Notes: generated from the sequence alone by a model not told the origin. A DNA stretch of 64,000 nucleotides from Alphaproteobacteria bacterium (GCA_030433335.1 JAUILL010000012.1:30764-94763); one strand, 5' to 3'. Counted from the first letter of the stretch, positions 38,026-47,112 are shown. A program made the numbers and translations.

Positions 38026-38475
38026 TTAGAACTTCACGATGACCGAGAAGACGATCACCAGCATCAGAAGCGTCGGCACCTCGTTCATAAGGCGGTAAGT
38101 CCGGCCATCCCGAGAGTTCTTGGCAGCGACAAAATCCTTGCGGCGATACCCCAGCCAATGATGGAACCAAGTCATTCCCAGCACACTCGCTGCCTTGGTC
38201 CAGGGCCATACGCTGGTCCAGTCCACGATCCCCGGTGTGAACACCAAAGCCAGACCAAAGATCCACGTGGCGATCATGGCTGGGTTCATGATGTAGCGGA
38301 ATAGCTTCAGCTCCATTGTGGTGAACAGTTCGTGAGTCTCGCCGTCCTGCCCCACGCGTTCCGCGTGATAGACGAACAGTCTTGGCAAATAGAACAACCC
38401 CGCCATCCAGGACATGACCGAGACCACGTGAAGCGATTTTGTCCAAGGATAAACACTAGCGAGCAGATCGAGCAT
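38026..38475 (-). CDS. hemJ: Protoporphyrinogen IX oxidase HemJ
   Basis: Haem-containing membrane enzyme that oxidises protoporphyrinogen IX in haem and bacteriochlorophyll synthesis. The 149 residues have four helices; SLHVVSVMSWMAGLFYLPRL carries a conserved histidine, and MNPAMIATWIFGL and DWTSVWPWTKAASVLGMTWFHHW are family blocks. It is the first gene left of the predicted origin, in the place where other alphaproteobacteria have hemE, and is transcribed away from it. Confidence 0.93.
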   Translation of the reverse strand: MLDLLASVYPWTKSLHVVSVMSWMAGLFYLPRLFVYHAERVGQDGETHELFTTMELKLFRYIMNPAMIATWIFGLALVFTPGIVDWTSVWPWTKAASVLGMTWFHHWLGYRRKDFVAAKNSRDGRTYRLMNEVPTLLMLVIVFSVIVKF

Positions 38476-38541
38476 GGGCGGGTTCCTCTCTGATTAACTC
38501 TCTTAAATAAAATATAAGAATTAAAAGGAAGATGTATTTGA

Positions 38542-38557
38542 AGAGTCAGCAGACTCT
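38542..38557. repeat. Inverted repeat with paired GANTC sites in oriC
   Basis: AGAGTC-AGCA-GACTCT: two GANTC sites face each other around a 4-base spacer, next to the AT-rich stretch. A degenerate DnaA-like TGTGGATTG begins at its last base. Confidence 0.7.
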
Positions 38558-38690
38558 GTGGATTGTTTCCTTTCCCCCATGGTTTTGCACAGTGAACAAG
38601 AGTCCCACAGGGGTGTGGGGGAATCGCTTAAGCCCAATAAAATCTCAGGATTCCTTGCGAGAATCCGAAAATCTGAGTCCTGTGGGAATC

Positions 38691-38724
38691 GGTGGATAAC
38701 TCATGGGAAAGTTGGTTATCCACA
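38691..38724. repeat. Inverted DnaA box pair in oriC
   Basis: GTGGATAAC (38692-38700) and GTTATCCAC (38715-38723) are exact inverted copies separated by 14 bases. The right copy is a perfect DnaA box TTATCCACA (38716-38724); the left one has one mismatch (GGTGGATAA). Confidence 0.8.
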
Positions 38725-38870
38725 GAGTCTGATTTATCCTTTTCCGTGGGGGTAAAAAGAATATGAGCCAGACTCATAAACTCGAAACTATCGACAGGCC
38801 CGCTCCGGGGCTTTATCCGTCCCCGAACCCCTACAGGGATTTTACGGCAGACTCTCACAAGGTTATCCAC

Positions 38871-39470
38871 ATGCAGGATCGCATCATTCTTGCGTCAGGA
38901 TCGGACATCCGCGCGCAGCTTCTTCGCAATGCAGGGCTCGAGGTCGAGGTCATCCCCGCCCGCGTCGACGAAGAGGCCATCCGCGCCGCGCTGGAGATGG
39001 AAGAGGCCAAACCCCGCGACGTCGCCGACGCCCTAGCTGAGGCAAAGGCCCGTAAGATCAGCGCCAAGCATCCCGACGCGATTGTCATCGGCTGCGATCA
39101 GGTGCTCGCGATGGGCACCCAGATCTATTCCAAGCCAGCCACGATAGAAGACGCTCGCGCGCAACTCACCGCGCTGCGGAACCAGCCGCACCAGCTGCTC
39201 TCTGCCGCAGTGCTCTACCAAGACGTAGAGCCCAAGTGGCGCCACGTGGGCGTTGCCCGTCTGCGGATGCACAATTTCTCTGACGCTTATCTGGACGACT
39301 ATTTGTCGCGGAACTGGGAGAGCATTCGCCACTCTGTCGGTGGCTACAAGCTGGAAGAGGAAGGCGTGCGCCTCTTTTCCAGTGTTCAGGGCGACTACTT
39401 TACGATTTTGGGTTTGCCGCTGGTCGAGCTTCTGGCGTATCTCGGTGTGACAGGGAGCATCGCATCATGA
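38871..39470 (+). CDS. maf: Maf-family nucleotide pyrophosphatase
   Basis: Nucleoside triphosphate pyrophosphatase of the Maf family, acting on dTTP/UTP or modified nucleotides and linked to septum control. The 199 residues start IILASGSDIRAQLLRNAGL, and GCDQVLAMG holds the conserved aspartate. The ATG at 38871 fits the family N-terminus; its first base is the last base of a DnaA box, and AAGG is eight bases upstream. The open frame extends 36 codons into oriC but that part is not Maf-like. First gene of maf-aroE-coaE-dnaQ. Confidence 0.94.
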   Translation: MQDRIILASGSDIRAQLLRNAGLEVEVIPARVDEEAIRAALEMEEAKPRDVADALAEAKARKISAKHPDAIVIGCDQVLAMGTQIYSKPATIEDARAQLTALRNQPHQLLSAAVLYQDVEPKWRHVGVARLRMHNFSDAYLDDYLSRNWESIRHSVGGYKLEEEGVRLFSSVQGDYFTILGLPLVELLAYLGVTGSIAS

Positions 39471-40300
39471 GTAAGCATTCGATACCTTTGGCTGGTGTCA
39501 TCGGAAACCCCGTCGCGCACAGCCTGTCCCCCCGTCTGCATGGCCATTGGCTGCAGCGCTACGGGATCACAGGTCACTATGTGCCGCTCGAAGTGCATCC
39601 CGATGATCTGGTCGAAGCTCTGGGTGCGATGGGACGCATGGGCTTTGTAGGGGCCAACGTCACGATCCCGCACAAAGAGACGGTGCTGCGTCTGGCCGAT
39701 CAGGTCACAGATCGCGCCACCCTCATCGGTGCGGCGAACACCCTGACCTTTCGTCCAGATGGGACGATCTTTGCAGACAACACAGACGGCTATGGCTTCA
39801 TTGAAAACCTGCGCCAGAATGCGATCGATTGGGACCCGCGTAGTGGCCCTGCGGCTGTCATCGGTGCAGGTGGTGCGTCTCGTGCTGTTGTCGTGGCTCT
39901 GCTGGATGCAGGCGTGCCTGAAATCCGTCTGACCAACCGCACCCGTCTGCGGGCAGACCAGCTGAAATCTGAATTCGGTGGCCGTATTGTGGTGTACGAT
40001 TGGGCCCACATGAACGGAATGCTCCAAGGCGCGACGACTTTGGTGAACACCACCTCGATGGGGATGGAGGGGCAGCCGCCGCTCAAGATCAACCTCGATG
40101 AACTGGATCCCAAAGCGCTGGTTACGGACATCGTATATACGCCGCTGATGACCCCCTTGCTGCAGCTCGCGCAGGACTATGGGTACCAGACGGTCGATGG
40201 CCTAGGCATGTTGCTGCACCAAGCTGTGCCCGGTTTCCAACGCTGGTTCGGTCAGCGCCCCGAAGTGGACGACGAGCTGCGCAACGTGGTTTTGGGATGA
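39467..40300 (+). CDS. aroE: Shikimate dehydrogenase
   Basis: NADPH-dependent reduction of 3-dehydroshikimate in aromatic amino acid synthesis, 277 residues. LAGVIGNPVAHSLSPRLHG binds shikimate, NVTIPHKETV has the catalytic lysine, and VIGAGGASRAVV is the NADP loop. Coupled to maf and coaE by ATGA overlaps. Confidence 0.96.
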   Translation: MSKHSIPLAGVIGNPVAHSLSPRLHGHWLQRYGITGHYVPLEVHPDDLVEALGAMGRMGFVGANVTIPHKETVLRLADQVTDRATLIGAANTLTFRPDGTIFADNTDGYGFIENLRQNAIDWDPRSGPAAVIGAGGASRAVVVALLDAGVPEIRLTNRTRLRADQLKSEFGGRIVVYDWAHMNGMLQGATTLVNTTSMGMEGQPPLKINLDELDPKALVTDIVYTPLMTPLLQLAQDYGYQTVDGLGMLLHQAVPGFQRWFGQRPEVDDELRNVVLG

Positions 40301-40890
40301 CCTATCACCTTGGCCTGACCGGTTCGATTGGCACAGGCAAAAGCACGACCGCGCAGATGTTTGCGGATCTAGGATGTGCGGTTTGGGACGCAGATGCTGC
40401 CGTTCACCGGATTTACGATGTGGGTGGGACTGCAGTCGCCCCGCTCTGGGTCGTATTTCCTGATGTGATTGTGGAAGGCGCGGTGTCTCGCACTGCGTTG
40501 CGCGAACATTTGTCAAAATACCCGAATGATTTCAATATGTTGAATGAAATCGTCCACCCGTTGGTCGCCGCCGACTGCGCTGCGTTCAAAGAGATCTGCG
40601 AAGCCGATATCGCAATCTATGACATACCCTTGCTCTTTGAAAACGGGACCGAAGCAGAGCTGGATGCCGTTTGCGTCACGTCTGTAGATGCCGAAACCCA
40701 GCGCGCCCGCGTTCTGGCGCGCGGCACTATGAACGAAGAGCAATTCGAACAAATCAAATCCCGGCAGATGTCTGATGCCGACAAACGCGCTCGCGCTGAC
40801 TATATTGTCGAGACGGACGCGCTCGACCATGCGCGCCAGCAGGTCGGTGCCATCGTGACCAAGATCAGAGGAGAGATGTTGCGTGCGTGA
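40297..40890 (+). CDS. coaE: Dephospho-CoA kinase
   Basis: Last step of CoA synthesis, phosphorylating dephospho-CoA, 197 residues. P-loop GLTGSIGTGKSTTAQMF at the N-terminus, DADAAVHRIYD, and the lid/base segment IYDIPLLFENG. It overlaps aroE by four bases and dnaQ by eight. Confidence 0.96.
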   Translation: MTYHLGLTGSIGTGKSTTAQMFADLGCAVWDADAAVHRIYDVGGTAVAPLWVVFPDVIVEGAVSRTALREHLSKYPNDFNMLNEIVHPLVAADCAAFKEICEADIAIYDIPLLFENGTEAELDAVCVTSVDAETQRARVLARGTMNEEQFEQIKSRQMSDADKRARADYIVETDALDHARQQVGAIVTKIRGEMLRA

Positions 40891-41620
40891 GATCGTGCTC
40901 GATACCGAAACCACCGGTTTTGATCCTGAAAAGGGAGATCGCATCGTCGAAATCGGTGCGATTGAACTGCTGAACCACATGCCGACGGGCAACACCTATC
41001 ACCAGTACATTAACCCTGAACGGGGCATGCCGGATGATGCGTTTGGCGTCCACGGGATCGGCCCCGATTTGCTGGACAGCCCCCGCCCGCCCAAAGATGG
41101 CGAGATCACGCTCAAAGACAAGCCGGTTTTCAAAGCGGTGGGCCAAGCGTTTCTGGACTTCATCGGCAATGACTCGGTGCTGGTGATCCACAATGCCAGC
41201 TTCGACATGAAGTTTCTGAACGCGGAACTGCGCTGGATGGGCCTGCCGCAGATCCCGATGAACCGGTCGTTCGATACTCTGGCGATGGCACGCAAGAAGT
41301 TCCCCGGCTCGCCGGCGACGCTGGACGCGCTGTGCCGCCGCTTTGGGATTGATAACTCGAACCGAACCCTGCACGGGGCTCTGCTCGACTCTGAAATTCT
41401 GGCCGAGGTCTATCTGGAACTGCTAGGCGGACGTCAGCCGGATTTCGGACTGGCCGAAACCTATCGCGGCGACAGTGGCGGTGCCGGAGGCGAGGAATGG
41501 CGGCCCCGTCCGCGTCCAAATCCGCTGCCTTCGCGGATTTCTGACCAAGAAGCCGCCGCCCATGCTGCCTTTATCGACAAGTTGGGCGACGACGCGCTTT
41601 GGAAAAAGCTTAGCAGCTAG
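40883..41620 (+). CDS. dnaQ: DNA polymerase III epsilon subunit (3'-5' proofreading exonuclease)
   Basis: Proofreading exonuclease of the replicase, 245 residues. DEDDh motifs are all visible: VLDTETTGFD, VIHNASFDMKFLN and HGALLDSEILAEVYLEL. The C-terminal linker (RPRPRPNPLPSR) leads to the polymerase-binding tail. The start is a GTG at 40883 inside the coaE end, with GGAG upstream. Confidence 0.96.
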   Translation: MREIVLDTETTGFDPEKGDRIVEIGAIELLNHMPTGNTYHQYINPERGMPDDAFGVHGIGPDLLDSPRPPKDGEITLKDKPVFKAVGQAFLDFIGNDSVLVIHNASFDMKFLNAELRWMGLPQIPMNRSFDTLAMARKKFPGSPATLDALCRRFGIDNSNRTLHGALLDSEILAEVYLELLGGRQPDFGLAETYRGDSGGAGGEEWRPRPRPNPLPSRISDQEAAAHAAFIDKLGDDALWKKLSS

Positions 41621-41627
41621 GCTGCGA

Positions 41628-42122
41628 TTAGGCGTCGGCCTTCTGACCGGCCTGCGCCTGCATCTGCGCCAGTTGCTGACGGTACAGAGCGACGAAGTCG
41701 ATGTTTTCCAGATTCAGCGGAGGGAAGCTGCCGTCGCGGGTCACGTCGCTGATGACGCGGCGAACGAAGGGGAACAGCTGACGGGGGCACTCGATCAGCA
41801 AGAAGGGGTGCATCTGGTCTTCGGGGATGCCTTCAATGTGGAAGACGCCGCCGTACTCGAGTTCCACGTGGAACAGGGGCTGGCCGCTTTCCTTGGTCTT
41901 GGCGTTGACCTTGGTCTTCATGATGACTTCGTACTGGTGCTCTGCCTGACGCTTTTTCACGTCCAGACCGACGTTCACGCTGACCTCGGGGGTGGTGTCA
42001 CCCGACGCGCCTTTTTGCGCCAGAATATTTTCAAAGGACAGGTCGCGAACGTACTGCGCCAGAATTTGCATTTTCATCTGGGGGGCGGCGTTCTGTGCGC
42101 CTGCCTCGGGGGTATCAGTCAT
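41628..42122 (-). CDS. secB: Protein-export chaperone SecB
   Basis: Tetrameric chaperone that holds precursors for SecA, 164 residues. QMKMQILAQYVRDLSFENILAQ and FHVELEYGGVF, then CPRQLFPFVRRVISDVTRDG are family signatures. It converges on dnaQ with seven bases between stops. Confidence 0.96.
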   Translation of the reverse strand: MTDTPEAGAQNAAPQMKMQILAQYVRDLSFENILAQKGASGDTTPEVSVNVGLDVKKRQAEHQYEVIMKTKVNAKTKESGQPLFHVELEYGGVFHIEGIPEDQMHPFLLIECPRQLFPFVRRVISDVTRDGSFPPLNLENIDFVALYRQQLAQMQAQAGQKADA

Positions 42123-42183
42123 TTCAAAGGTCTCCCTGGGAATTTTATCTCGCTAACGGGCTTATCATCCGGTTGATTGATGC

Positions 42184-42672
42184 TCAATGCCGCGTCCAGC
42201 CCGAAGGCCCGTGATTGCTGGGGTTGGACGGACCAGAGTTCCGATCATTTTCATCCAAAACTTCGTAATCCACGACAATCGTCTGCGATTGGAAGCCGCC
42301 ACGCGACTGCCCCTTTGCCCGCTGCTCCTGCATTTTGGATTTGATCTGCTGAAAGATCACACTGCGCACGCCGGGGATCAGGAACAGAATGCCTGTGATG
42401 TCGGTGAAAAAGCCCGGTGTCAGCAGGAGCGCGCCCGCAAACAAGATCATTGCACCGCTAGCTAGGTGCTCGGACGGGTCCTGCATGTTGTTGATCGAAT
42501 TCTGCAAATCTCGCAGGACACCGCGGCCTTCGGTTTTAACCATGTAGGTGCCGATAATCGCGGTGAGCAGCACGATTGCCAGCGTTGGCCACAGCCCGAT
42601 CAGCCCGCCAACCTGAATGAACAGGCCGATCTCGATGATAGGAACCAGCACAAACGCCAGGAATAACCACAT
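42184..42672 (-). CDS. fxsA: FxsA family membrane protein
   Basis: Inner-membrane protein of 162 residues related to E. coli FxsA, which modulates phage T7 exclusion. It starts MWLFLAFVLVPIIEIGLFI; two or three further helices include GAMILFAGALLLTPGFFTDITG, the typical motif. The soluble tail is Gln/Ser/Asn rich. The ATG at 42672 has AAAGG upstream. Divergent from the Tim44-like gene. Confidence 0.9.
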   Translation of the reverse strand: MWLFLAFVLVPIIEIGLFIQVGGLIGLWPTLAIVLLTAIIGTYMVKTEGRGVLRDLQNSINNMQDPSEHLASGAMILFAGALLLTPGFFTDITGILFLIPGVRSVIFQQIKSKMQEQRAKGQSRGGFQSQTIVVDYEVLDENDRNSGPSNPSNHGPSGWTRH

Positions 42673-42790
42673 TGTTAGAACCTTTCCGGTAATAGAGTTT
42701 CTGGGGGTCAGTGGACTTGACCCTGTCTGTGACATACATAGGTGCTGACACGGGATCATTCTACGGTCCCCGTTTAAGAACGAGGAATAG

Positions 42791-43462
42791 ATGGAATCTC
42801 CGATGGTGCAGCTTTTGGTCCTTGCAGCTATTGCCGTGTTTCTGATCCTAAGGCTCAGAAGCGTGCTTGGCACGCGCGAGGGTTTTGAAAAACCCCCCCT
42901 TCCCCGGACCGAGCAGCCTGAATCTGCATCCAGCAAATCGCGTCATTCGTTTGAGGTGATCGAAGGCGGCCCCGACCGTGATATCACCGATCACGTCCCC
43001 GAAGGCAGCCCGAGCGCCGAAGCTCTGGCCGCGATGAAACGCGCAGAGCCGTCTTTCTCGGTGCACGAGTTCCTGTCCGGTGCACGTGCGGCCTATGAGA
43101 TGATCCTGATGGGCTTTGAGCGTGGCGATCTGAACGAAATTCGGCCTTTCCTGTCCGAAGACGTGGCGGAAAGCTTTGCCGGCGTAATCGATCACCGCGC
43201 CGATCAGGGCTTGGTCATTGAAGCGACATTCGTTGGGATCCGCGAGCTGCAGTTGGTCGAAGCGAACTTCGACAACGCGACCCAAGAGGGCGAGGTCACA
43301 GTGCGCTATGTGGCCGATCTGACATGGCAGGTCCGCGATGCAGATGGTGTTGTGATCGAAGGCGACGAAAAGCAGATCAAGCGTCAGAAGGACGTTTGGA
43401 CCTATGCGCGCAAGATGGGCGTCGACGATCCGAACTGGCAGCTGGTGGCAACTGGCGAATGA
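42791..43462 (+). CDS. Tim44-like (TimA) inner-membrane-associated protein
   Basis: A 223-residue protein with one N-terminal membrane helix (about 5-23) and a C-terminal Tim44-like domain (about 85-223; SFSVHEFLSGARAAYEMIL, DLNEIRPFLSEDVAESF, WTYARKMGVDDPNWQLVAT). Alphaproteobacterial members are the bacterial relatives of mitochondrial Tim44; the bacterial role is not settled. It is coupled to mltA by an ATGA overlap. Confidence 0.88.
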   Translation: MESPMVQLLVLAAIAVFLILRLRSVLGTREGFEKPPLPRTEQPESASSKSRHSFEVIEGGPDRDITDHVPEGSPSAEALAAMKRAEPSFSVHEFLSGARAAYEMILMGFERGDLNEIRPFLSEDVAESFAGVIDHRADQGLVIEATFVGIRELQLVEANFDNATQEGEVTVRYVADLTWQVRDADGVVIEGDEKQIKRQKDVWTYARKMGVDDPNWQLVATGE

Positions 43463-44499
43463 TCCGCAGGGCGCTGGCCGTCATGTTGGCGCTGCTCCCT
43501 TGGTGGGCCGCGCCAGCACACAGCGAGGAACCTGTGAACCGACTGCTTCAATTTTCAGATCTGAATGGATGGGCCGAGGATGATCACTCCGCGGCCCTTG
43601 ATGCTTTTCTGAACACCTGTGGCGATATCGACGGACTTGACTGGACCAGCCTGTGTTCTGTCGCCCGCGCACACCGCGACGCGCCCCGTACCTTCTTTGA
43701 ACTGTTCTTCCGTCCCGTGATGATCGAGGACGGGAATGATCATCTGTTCACTGGCTATTTTGAGCCTGAACTTGATGGCTCCCGAGTGCCCACAGGGCGC
43801 TACCGCTACCCCCTCTATCGCATGCCGACCGAGGCCAAGCAGATCTCGCCTTGGGCCACACGTCGCCAGATCGAAGAGGGCGATTTCATGCGCGGGCGTG
43901 GATTGGAACTGGTCTACGTCGATGATCCGGTCGAGGCGTTTTTCCTACAAGTCCAAGGATCGGGCCGCGTAAAGTTGCGCGGTGGCGGGGCGATGCGCGT
44001 GGGCTATGCTGGTCACAACGGGCACGAATATCGCTCGATCGGGCAGGAATTGGTGGCGCGGGGCATCTTTAACCAGCATCAGGTGTCTGCTCAGGTGATC
44101 CGCGACTGGGTGCGGCGCAATCCGGTCGCTGGCCGCGAACTGCTGTGGCACAACCCGTCCTTTGTCTTCTTCCGCGAAGTCAGTCAGGTGCCCGCCCATA
44201 TGGGGCCGCTGGGGGCGATGAACCGTTCTATCACCGCGGGCCGGAGCATCGCGGTTGATCCAGCCTATGTGACCCTCGGCGCACCTGTCTGGGTCGAAAA
44301 GGATGGTCACATGCCTCTCCGCCGTTTGATGATCGCGCAGGACACCGGCTCGGCGATCAAGGGCGCGCAGCGGGCTGACGTTTTTGTCGGGACCGGTGAC
44401 AAGGCCGGCGAGATTGCGGGCACCATGAAAGACAACGGTCGCATGATCGTCCTGATGCCGATCCAACGGGCCTACGCGAGCCTTGCGGAGGAGCTATGA
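43459..44499 (+). CDS. mltA: Membrane-bound lytic murein transglycosylase A family
   Basis: Cleaves the glycan strands of peptidoglycan to 1,6-anhydromuropeptides; 346 residues. A Sec signal (MIRRALAVMLALLPWWAAPA) is followed by the MltA domain (FFELFFRPVMIEDGNDHLFTGYFEPELDGS) and the 3D domain with catalytic Asp (RLMIAQDTGSAIKGAQRADVFVG). No lipobox cysteine is visible, so it may be soluble in the periplasm rather than a lipoprotein. The ATG at 43459 overlaps the Tim44-like gene stop. Confidence 0.93.
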   Translation: MIRRALAVMLALLPWWAAPAHSEEPVNRLLQFSDLNGWAEDDHSAALDAFLNTCGDIDGLDWTSLCSVARAHRDAPRTFFELFFRPVMIEDGNDHLFTGYFEPELDGSRVPTGRYRYPLYRMPTEAKQISPWATRRQIEEGDFMRGRGLELVYVDDPVEAFFLQVQGSGRVKLRGGGAMRVGYAGHNGHEYRSIGQELVARGIFNQHQVSAQVIRDWVRRNPVAGRELLWHNPSFVFFREVSQVPAHMGPLGAMNRSITAGRSIAVDPAYVTLGAPVWVEKDGHMPLRRLMIAQDTGSAIKGAQRADVFVGTGDKAGEIAGTMKDNGRMIVLMPIQRAYASLAEEL

Positions 44500-45119
44500 G
44501 CCGCCGCCGGAAACTGAGCGAGGAAGAGCGTGACCTATGGGATCAGGTGCGCCGCACTGCTGACCCGCTACACCCCAAGCGCACGGTTTCCGAAGAGCAG
44601 GCGGAATGGCTGCCTGGGCCTGTCCGTAAATCGCCCAAAACCCCGCTTGAAGACGTCCCCACCCCGCCTCCGCTGGAGCATTTTCGCATCGGGATGAAAG
44701 CAAAGAAGGGCAAGCACAAGAAGGGTCATCACCTGACCCCCGCGATCGAAGAAGAGGTCGCGAGCGCCCCCCTTAACATGCACAAGAAAACCCACACGCA
44801 GATGAAGCGCGGCAAGCTGGTGCCGGACGCGCGGATCGATTTGCATGGGATGACATTGGCGCAGGCGCACCCTGCCCTCGTCGGGTTCGTCATGCGCAAT
44901 CACGCTGCAGGGCATCGTCTGGTTTTGGTGATTACTGGTAAGGGCAAGGTCAAAGAGACCGACAGCCCCATCCCTGAACGGATCGGCGCGCTGCGCCATC
45001 AGGTGCCGATGTGGCTGCAAATGAGCCCGATTGCCCACATGGTCCTACAGGTGAGACAAGCGCACCTCCGCCACGGGGGCGGAGGCGCATACTACGTGTA
45101 TTTGCGGCGATCCCGCTGA
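44496..45119 (+). CDS. Smr domain protein
   Basis: A 207-residue protein with a C-terminal Smr domain (about 105-207; ARIDLHGMTLAQAHPALVGFV and ITGKGKVKE, HGGGGAYYVYLRR). Smr domains are nucleases or DNA/RNA-binding modules; the stand-alone form is uncharacterised here. The N-terminal half is basic and lysine rich (KAKKGKHKKGHH). Third gene of timA-mltA-smr, overlapping mltA by four bases. Confidence 0.9.
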   Translation: MSRRRKLSEEERDLWDQVRRTADPLHPKRTVSEEQAEWLPGPVRKSPKTPLEDVPTPPPLEHFRIGMKAKKGKHKKGHHLTPAIEEEVASAPLNMHKKTHTQMKRGKLVPDARIDLHGMTLAQAHPALVGFVMRNHAAGHRLVLVITGKGKVKETDSPIPERIGALRHQVPMWLQMSPIAHMVLQVRQAHLRHGGGGAYYVYLRRSR

Positions 45120-45120
45120 T

Positions 45121-46428
45121 TTACAGGACATAACGGCTCAGATCAGCCGAGTCCGCCAGTTCGCCCACGTATTTCCGGACATAGTCGGCGTTGATCGTGA
45201 TCAGTTGCGACCCAAGATCGGGCGCGACAAAGGACAGTTCCTCGAACACGCGCTCCATCACAGTGTACAGACGACGGGCACCGATGTTTTCGACGCTGCG
45301 GTTCACCTCGGCGGCGATGCGGGCGATCTCGGCGATGCCGTCTTCGCTGAACTCGATGGTGACGCCTTCGGTCTTCATCAGGGCGGCATACTGTCGGGTC
45401 AGCGCGTTGTCGGTCTCGGTCAGGATGCGAACGAAATCGGCCTCGGTCAGAGCGTTCAGTTCCACGCGGATCGGCAGACGACCTTGCAGTTCGGGCAGCA
45501 TGTCAGACGGTTTCGCAATGTGGAATGCACCCGAGGCGATGAACAGGATGTGGTCTGTGCGCACAGCGCCGTATTTGGTGCTGACGGTGGTGCCTTCGAT
45601 CAAGGGCAGGAGGTCGCGCTGCACCCCTTCGCGGCTGACATCGCCGCCACGGGCGTCAGAGCGAGCACACACCTTGTCGATCTCGTCTAGGAAAACGATG
45701 CCGTTCTGCTCGACCGACTCCAGTGCGGCGCGCTTGATCTGTTCATCGTCCAGCAGCTTGTCGGCCTCTTCGCCCATCAGCAGCTCGTAGCTTTCTGCGA
45801 CGGTGACGGTCTTGCGGACCTTGCGCTGGAACGCTTTGCCGAACATCTCGCCGAGGTTCATCATGCCCATCTGGCTGCCGGGCTGGCCGGGGATGTCCAT
45901 CATCCCGCCAAAGGGGCTGGAGGTGTCCTCGACCTCGACAGTGATTTCCTTGTCGTCCAGCTCGCCAGCGCGGAGCTTCTTGCGGAACATCTCTTTGGTG
46001 CTCTCGCGGGCGTCTTCACCGGCGATTGCCGCCAGAACACGCTCTTCTGCGGCTTGGATAGCGCGGGTTTTCACGTCCTCGCGCATGTACTCGCGGGTGG
46101 TGACGATCGCGGCGTCCATCAGATCGCGGATGATTTGTTCTACGTCGCGGCCCACATAGCCGACTTCGGTGAACTTGGTCGCCTCGACCTTGATAAAGGG
46201 CGCGCGGGCCAGTTTCGCCAGACGGCGGCTGATCTCGGTTTTACCGACGCCGGTGGGCCCGATCATGAGGATGTTCTTGGGGTACACCTCGTCCTGCAAG
46301 GCAGACGGCAGGTGCTGGCGCCGCCAACGGGACCGGAGGGCGACCGCAACGGCCCGCTTGGCTTCGGCTTGTCCGATGATGAACCGGTCCAGCTCGCTGA
46401 CAATCTCGCGCGGGGTAAGGTCGGTCAT
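45121..46428 (-). CDS. hslU: HslUV protease ATPase subunit HslU
   Basis: AAA+ unfoldase that feeds the HslV peptidase, 435 residues. [24 protein letters not shown] opens the protein, Walker A is GPTGVGKTE, the pore loop [10 protein letters not shown] and Walker [11 protein letters not shown]. The C-terminal tail SADLSRYVL inserts into HslV. The ATG has AGGAG upstream. It converges on the Smr gene with one base between stops. Confidence 0.97.
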   Translation of the reverse strand: MTDLTPREIVSELDRFIIGQAEAKRAVAVALRSRWRRQHLPSALQDEVYPKNILMIGPTGVGKTEISRRLAKLARAPFIKVEATKFTEVGYVGRDVEQIIRDLMDAAIVTTREYMREDVKTRAIQAAEERVLAAIAGEDARESTKEMFRKKLRAGELDDKEITVEVEDTSSPFGGMMDIPGQPGSQMGMMNLGEMFGKAFQRKVRKTVTVAESYELLMGEEADKLLDDEQIKRAALESVEQNGIVFLDEIDKVCARSDARGGDVSREGVQRDLLPLIEGTTVSTKYGAVRTDHILFIASGAFHIAKPSDMLPELQGRLPIRVELNALTEADFVRILTETDNALTRQYAALMKTEGVTIEFSEDGIAEIARIAAEVNRSVENIGARRLYTVMERVFEELSFVAPDLGSQLITINADYVRKYVGELADSADLSRYVL

Positions 46429-46500
46429 AGGGGTCTCCTGGTATTCGGTGTCGGGCCAGACATAGGTGCTGGCCCACGGTGGGAAAAGGGGCGGATCCCC

Positions 46501-47061
46501 TTAACCCTTCAGGGTTTCGATGGTCAGGTTGCCGTTGGTAAAGACGCAGATGTCGGCGGCAATCGCCATCGCGCGCTCGGCGACCTCTTGGGCGGACAGA
46601 TCGGGGTTATGGGACAGACCGCGCGCCGCAGACAGGGCGAACATCCCGCCAGAGCCGATGGCCGCGATGTCATGCTCGGGCTCCAGAACGTCGCCTGCGC
46701 CGGTGATGACTAGCAGCTCTTTGCCGTCGCTAACGATCAGCATGGCTTCCAGCTTTTGCAGGTACTTGTCCGTGCGCCAATCCTTGGCCAGTTCCACGCT
46801 GGCGCGGGCCAGCTGGCCGGGGGTGGCTTCCAGTTTCTTCTCCAGACGCTCCAGCAGGGTAAACGCGTCAGCGGTCGAGCCTGCGAAACCCACGATCACG
46901 TCATATCCGCCGGGGGACAGGCGGCGTACTTTGCGGGCGGTGCCTTTGATCACGGTGTTGCCAAGGCTCACCTGACCGTCGCCCGCGATGCAGACTTCGC
47001 CGCCGCGGCGCACGCCGATGATGGTGGTGCCATGCCAGCCGGGGAATTCGTTATCAGCCAT
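46501..47061 (-). CDS. hslV: HslUV protease catalytic subunit HslV
   Basis: Proteasome-like threonine peptidase, 186 residues. The active Thr is T12 after an 11-residue propeptide ([11 protein letters not shown] before [10 protein letters not shown]); [21 protein letters not shown] and [17 protein letters not shown] are family blocks. The ATG at 47061 has GAGG upstream; a seven-codon in-frame extension is less likely. Transcribed with hslU 72 bases downstream. Confidence 0.96.
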   Translation of the reverse strand: MADNEFPGWHGTTIIGVRRGGEVCIAGDGQVSLGNTVIKGTARKVRRLSPGGYDVIVGFAGSTADAFTLLERLEKKLEATPGQLARASVELAKDWRTDKYLQKLEAMLIVSDGKELLVITGAGDVLEPEHDIAAIGSGGMFALSAARGLSHNPDLSAQEVAERAMAIAADICVFTNGNLTIETLKG

Positions 47062-47085
47062 GAAATCTACCTCGTGTCGCATAAG

Positions 47086-47112
47086 AAAAAGGGCGCCCTG
47101 TGCCGGACGCCC
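47086..47112 (-). terminator. Terminator downstream of trxA
   Basis: On the minus strand GGGCGTCC (47112-47105) and GGGCGCCC (47098-47091) form an 8-bp stem with one G-U pair and a 6-base loop, followed by TTTTT. It separates trxA from hslVU. Confidence 0.78.

Larger units (their letters stand above)
38476..38870. other. oriC: Predicted chromosomal origin of replication (oriC)
   Basis: A 395-base gene-free segment between divergent hemJ and maf. An AT-rich stretch (38502-38539) could be the unwinding element. Two perfect DnaA boxes TTATCCACA lie at 38716-38724 and 38863-38871, and a one-mismatch box on the other strand at 38691-38699. Eleven GANTC sites, the CcrM methylation sequence, occur at 38543, 38552, 38600, 38621, 38649, 38661, 38675, 38686, 38725, 38771 and 38850. 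The parAB-rsmG-mnmG-mnmE-rho genes to the left and maf-aroE-coaE-dnaQ to the right are the classic alphaproteobacterial origin context, and all are transcribed away from the gap. Confidence 0.8.

Noticed and set aside
38494..38506. CtrA site near oriC (TTAA-N5-TTAA)
   Set aside because: The CtrA consensus needs a 7-base spacer; here it is 5, so I do not call it.
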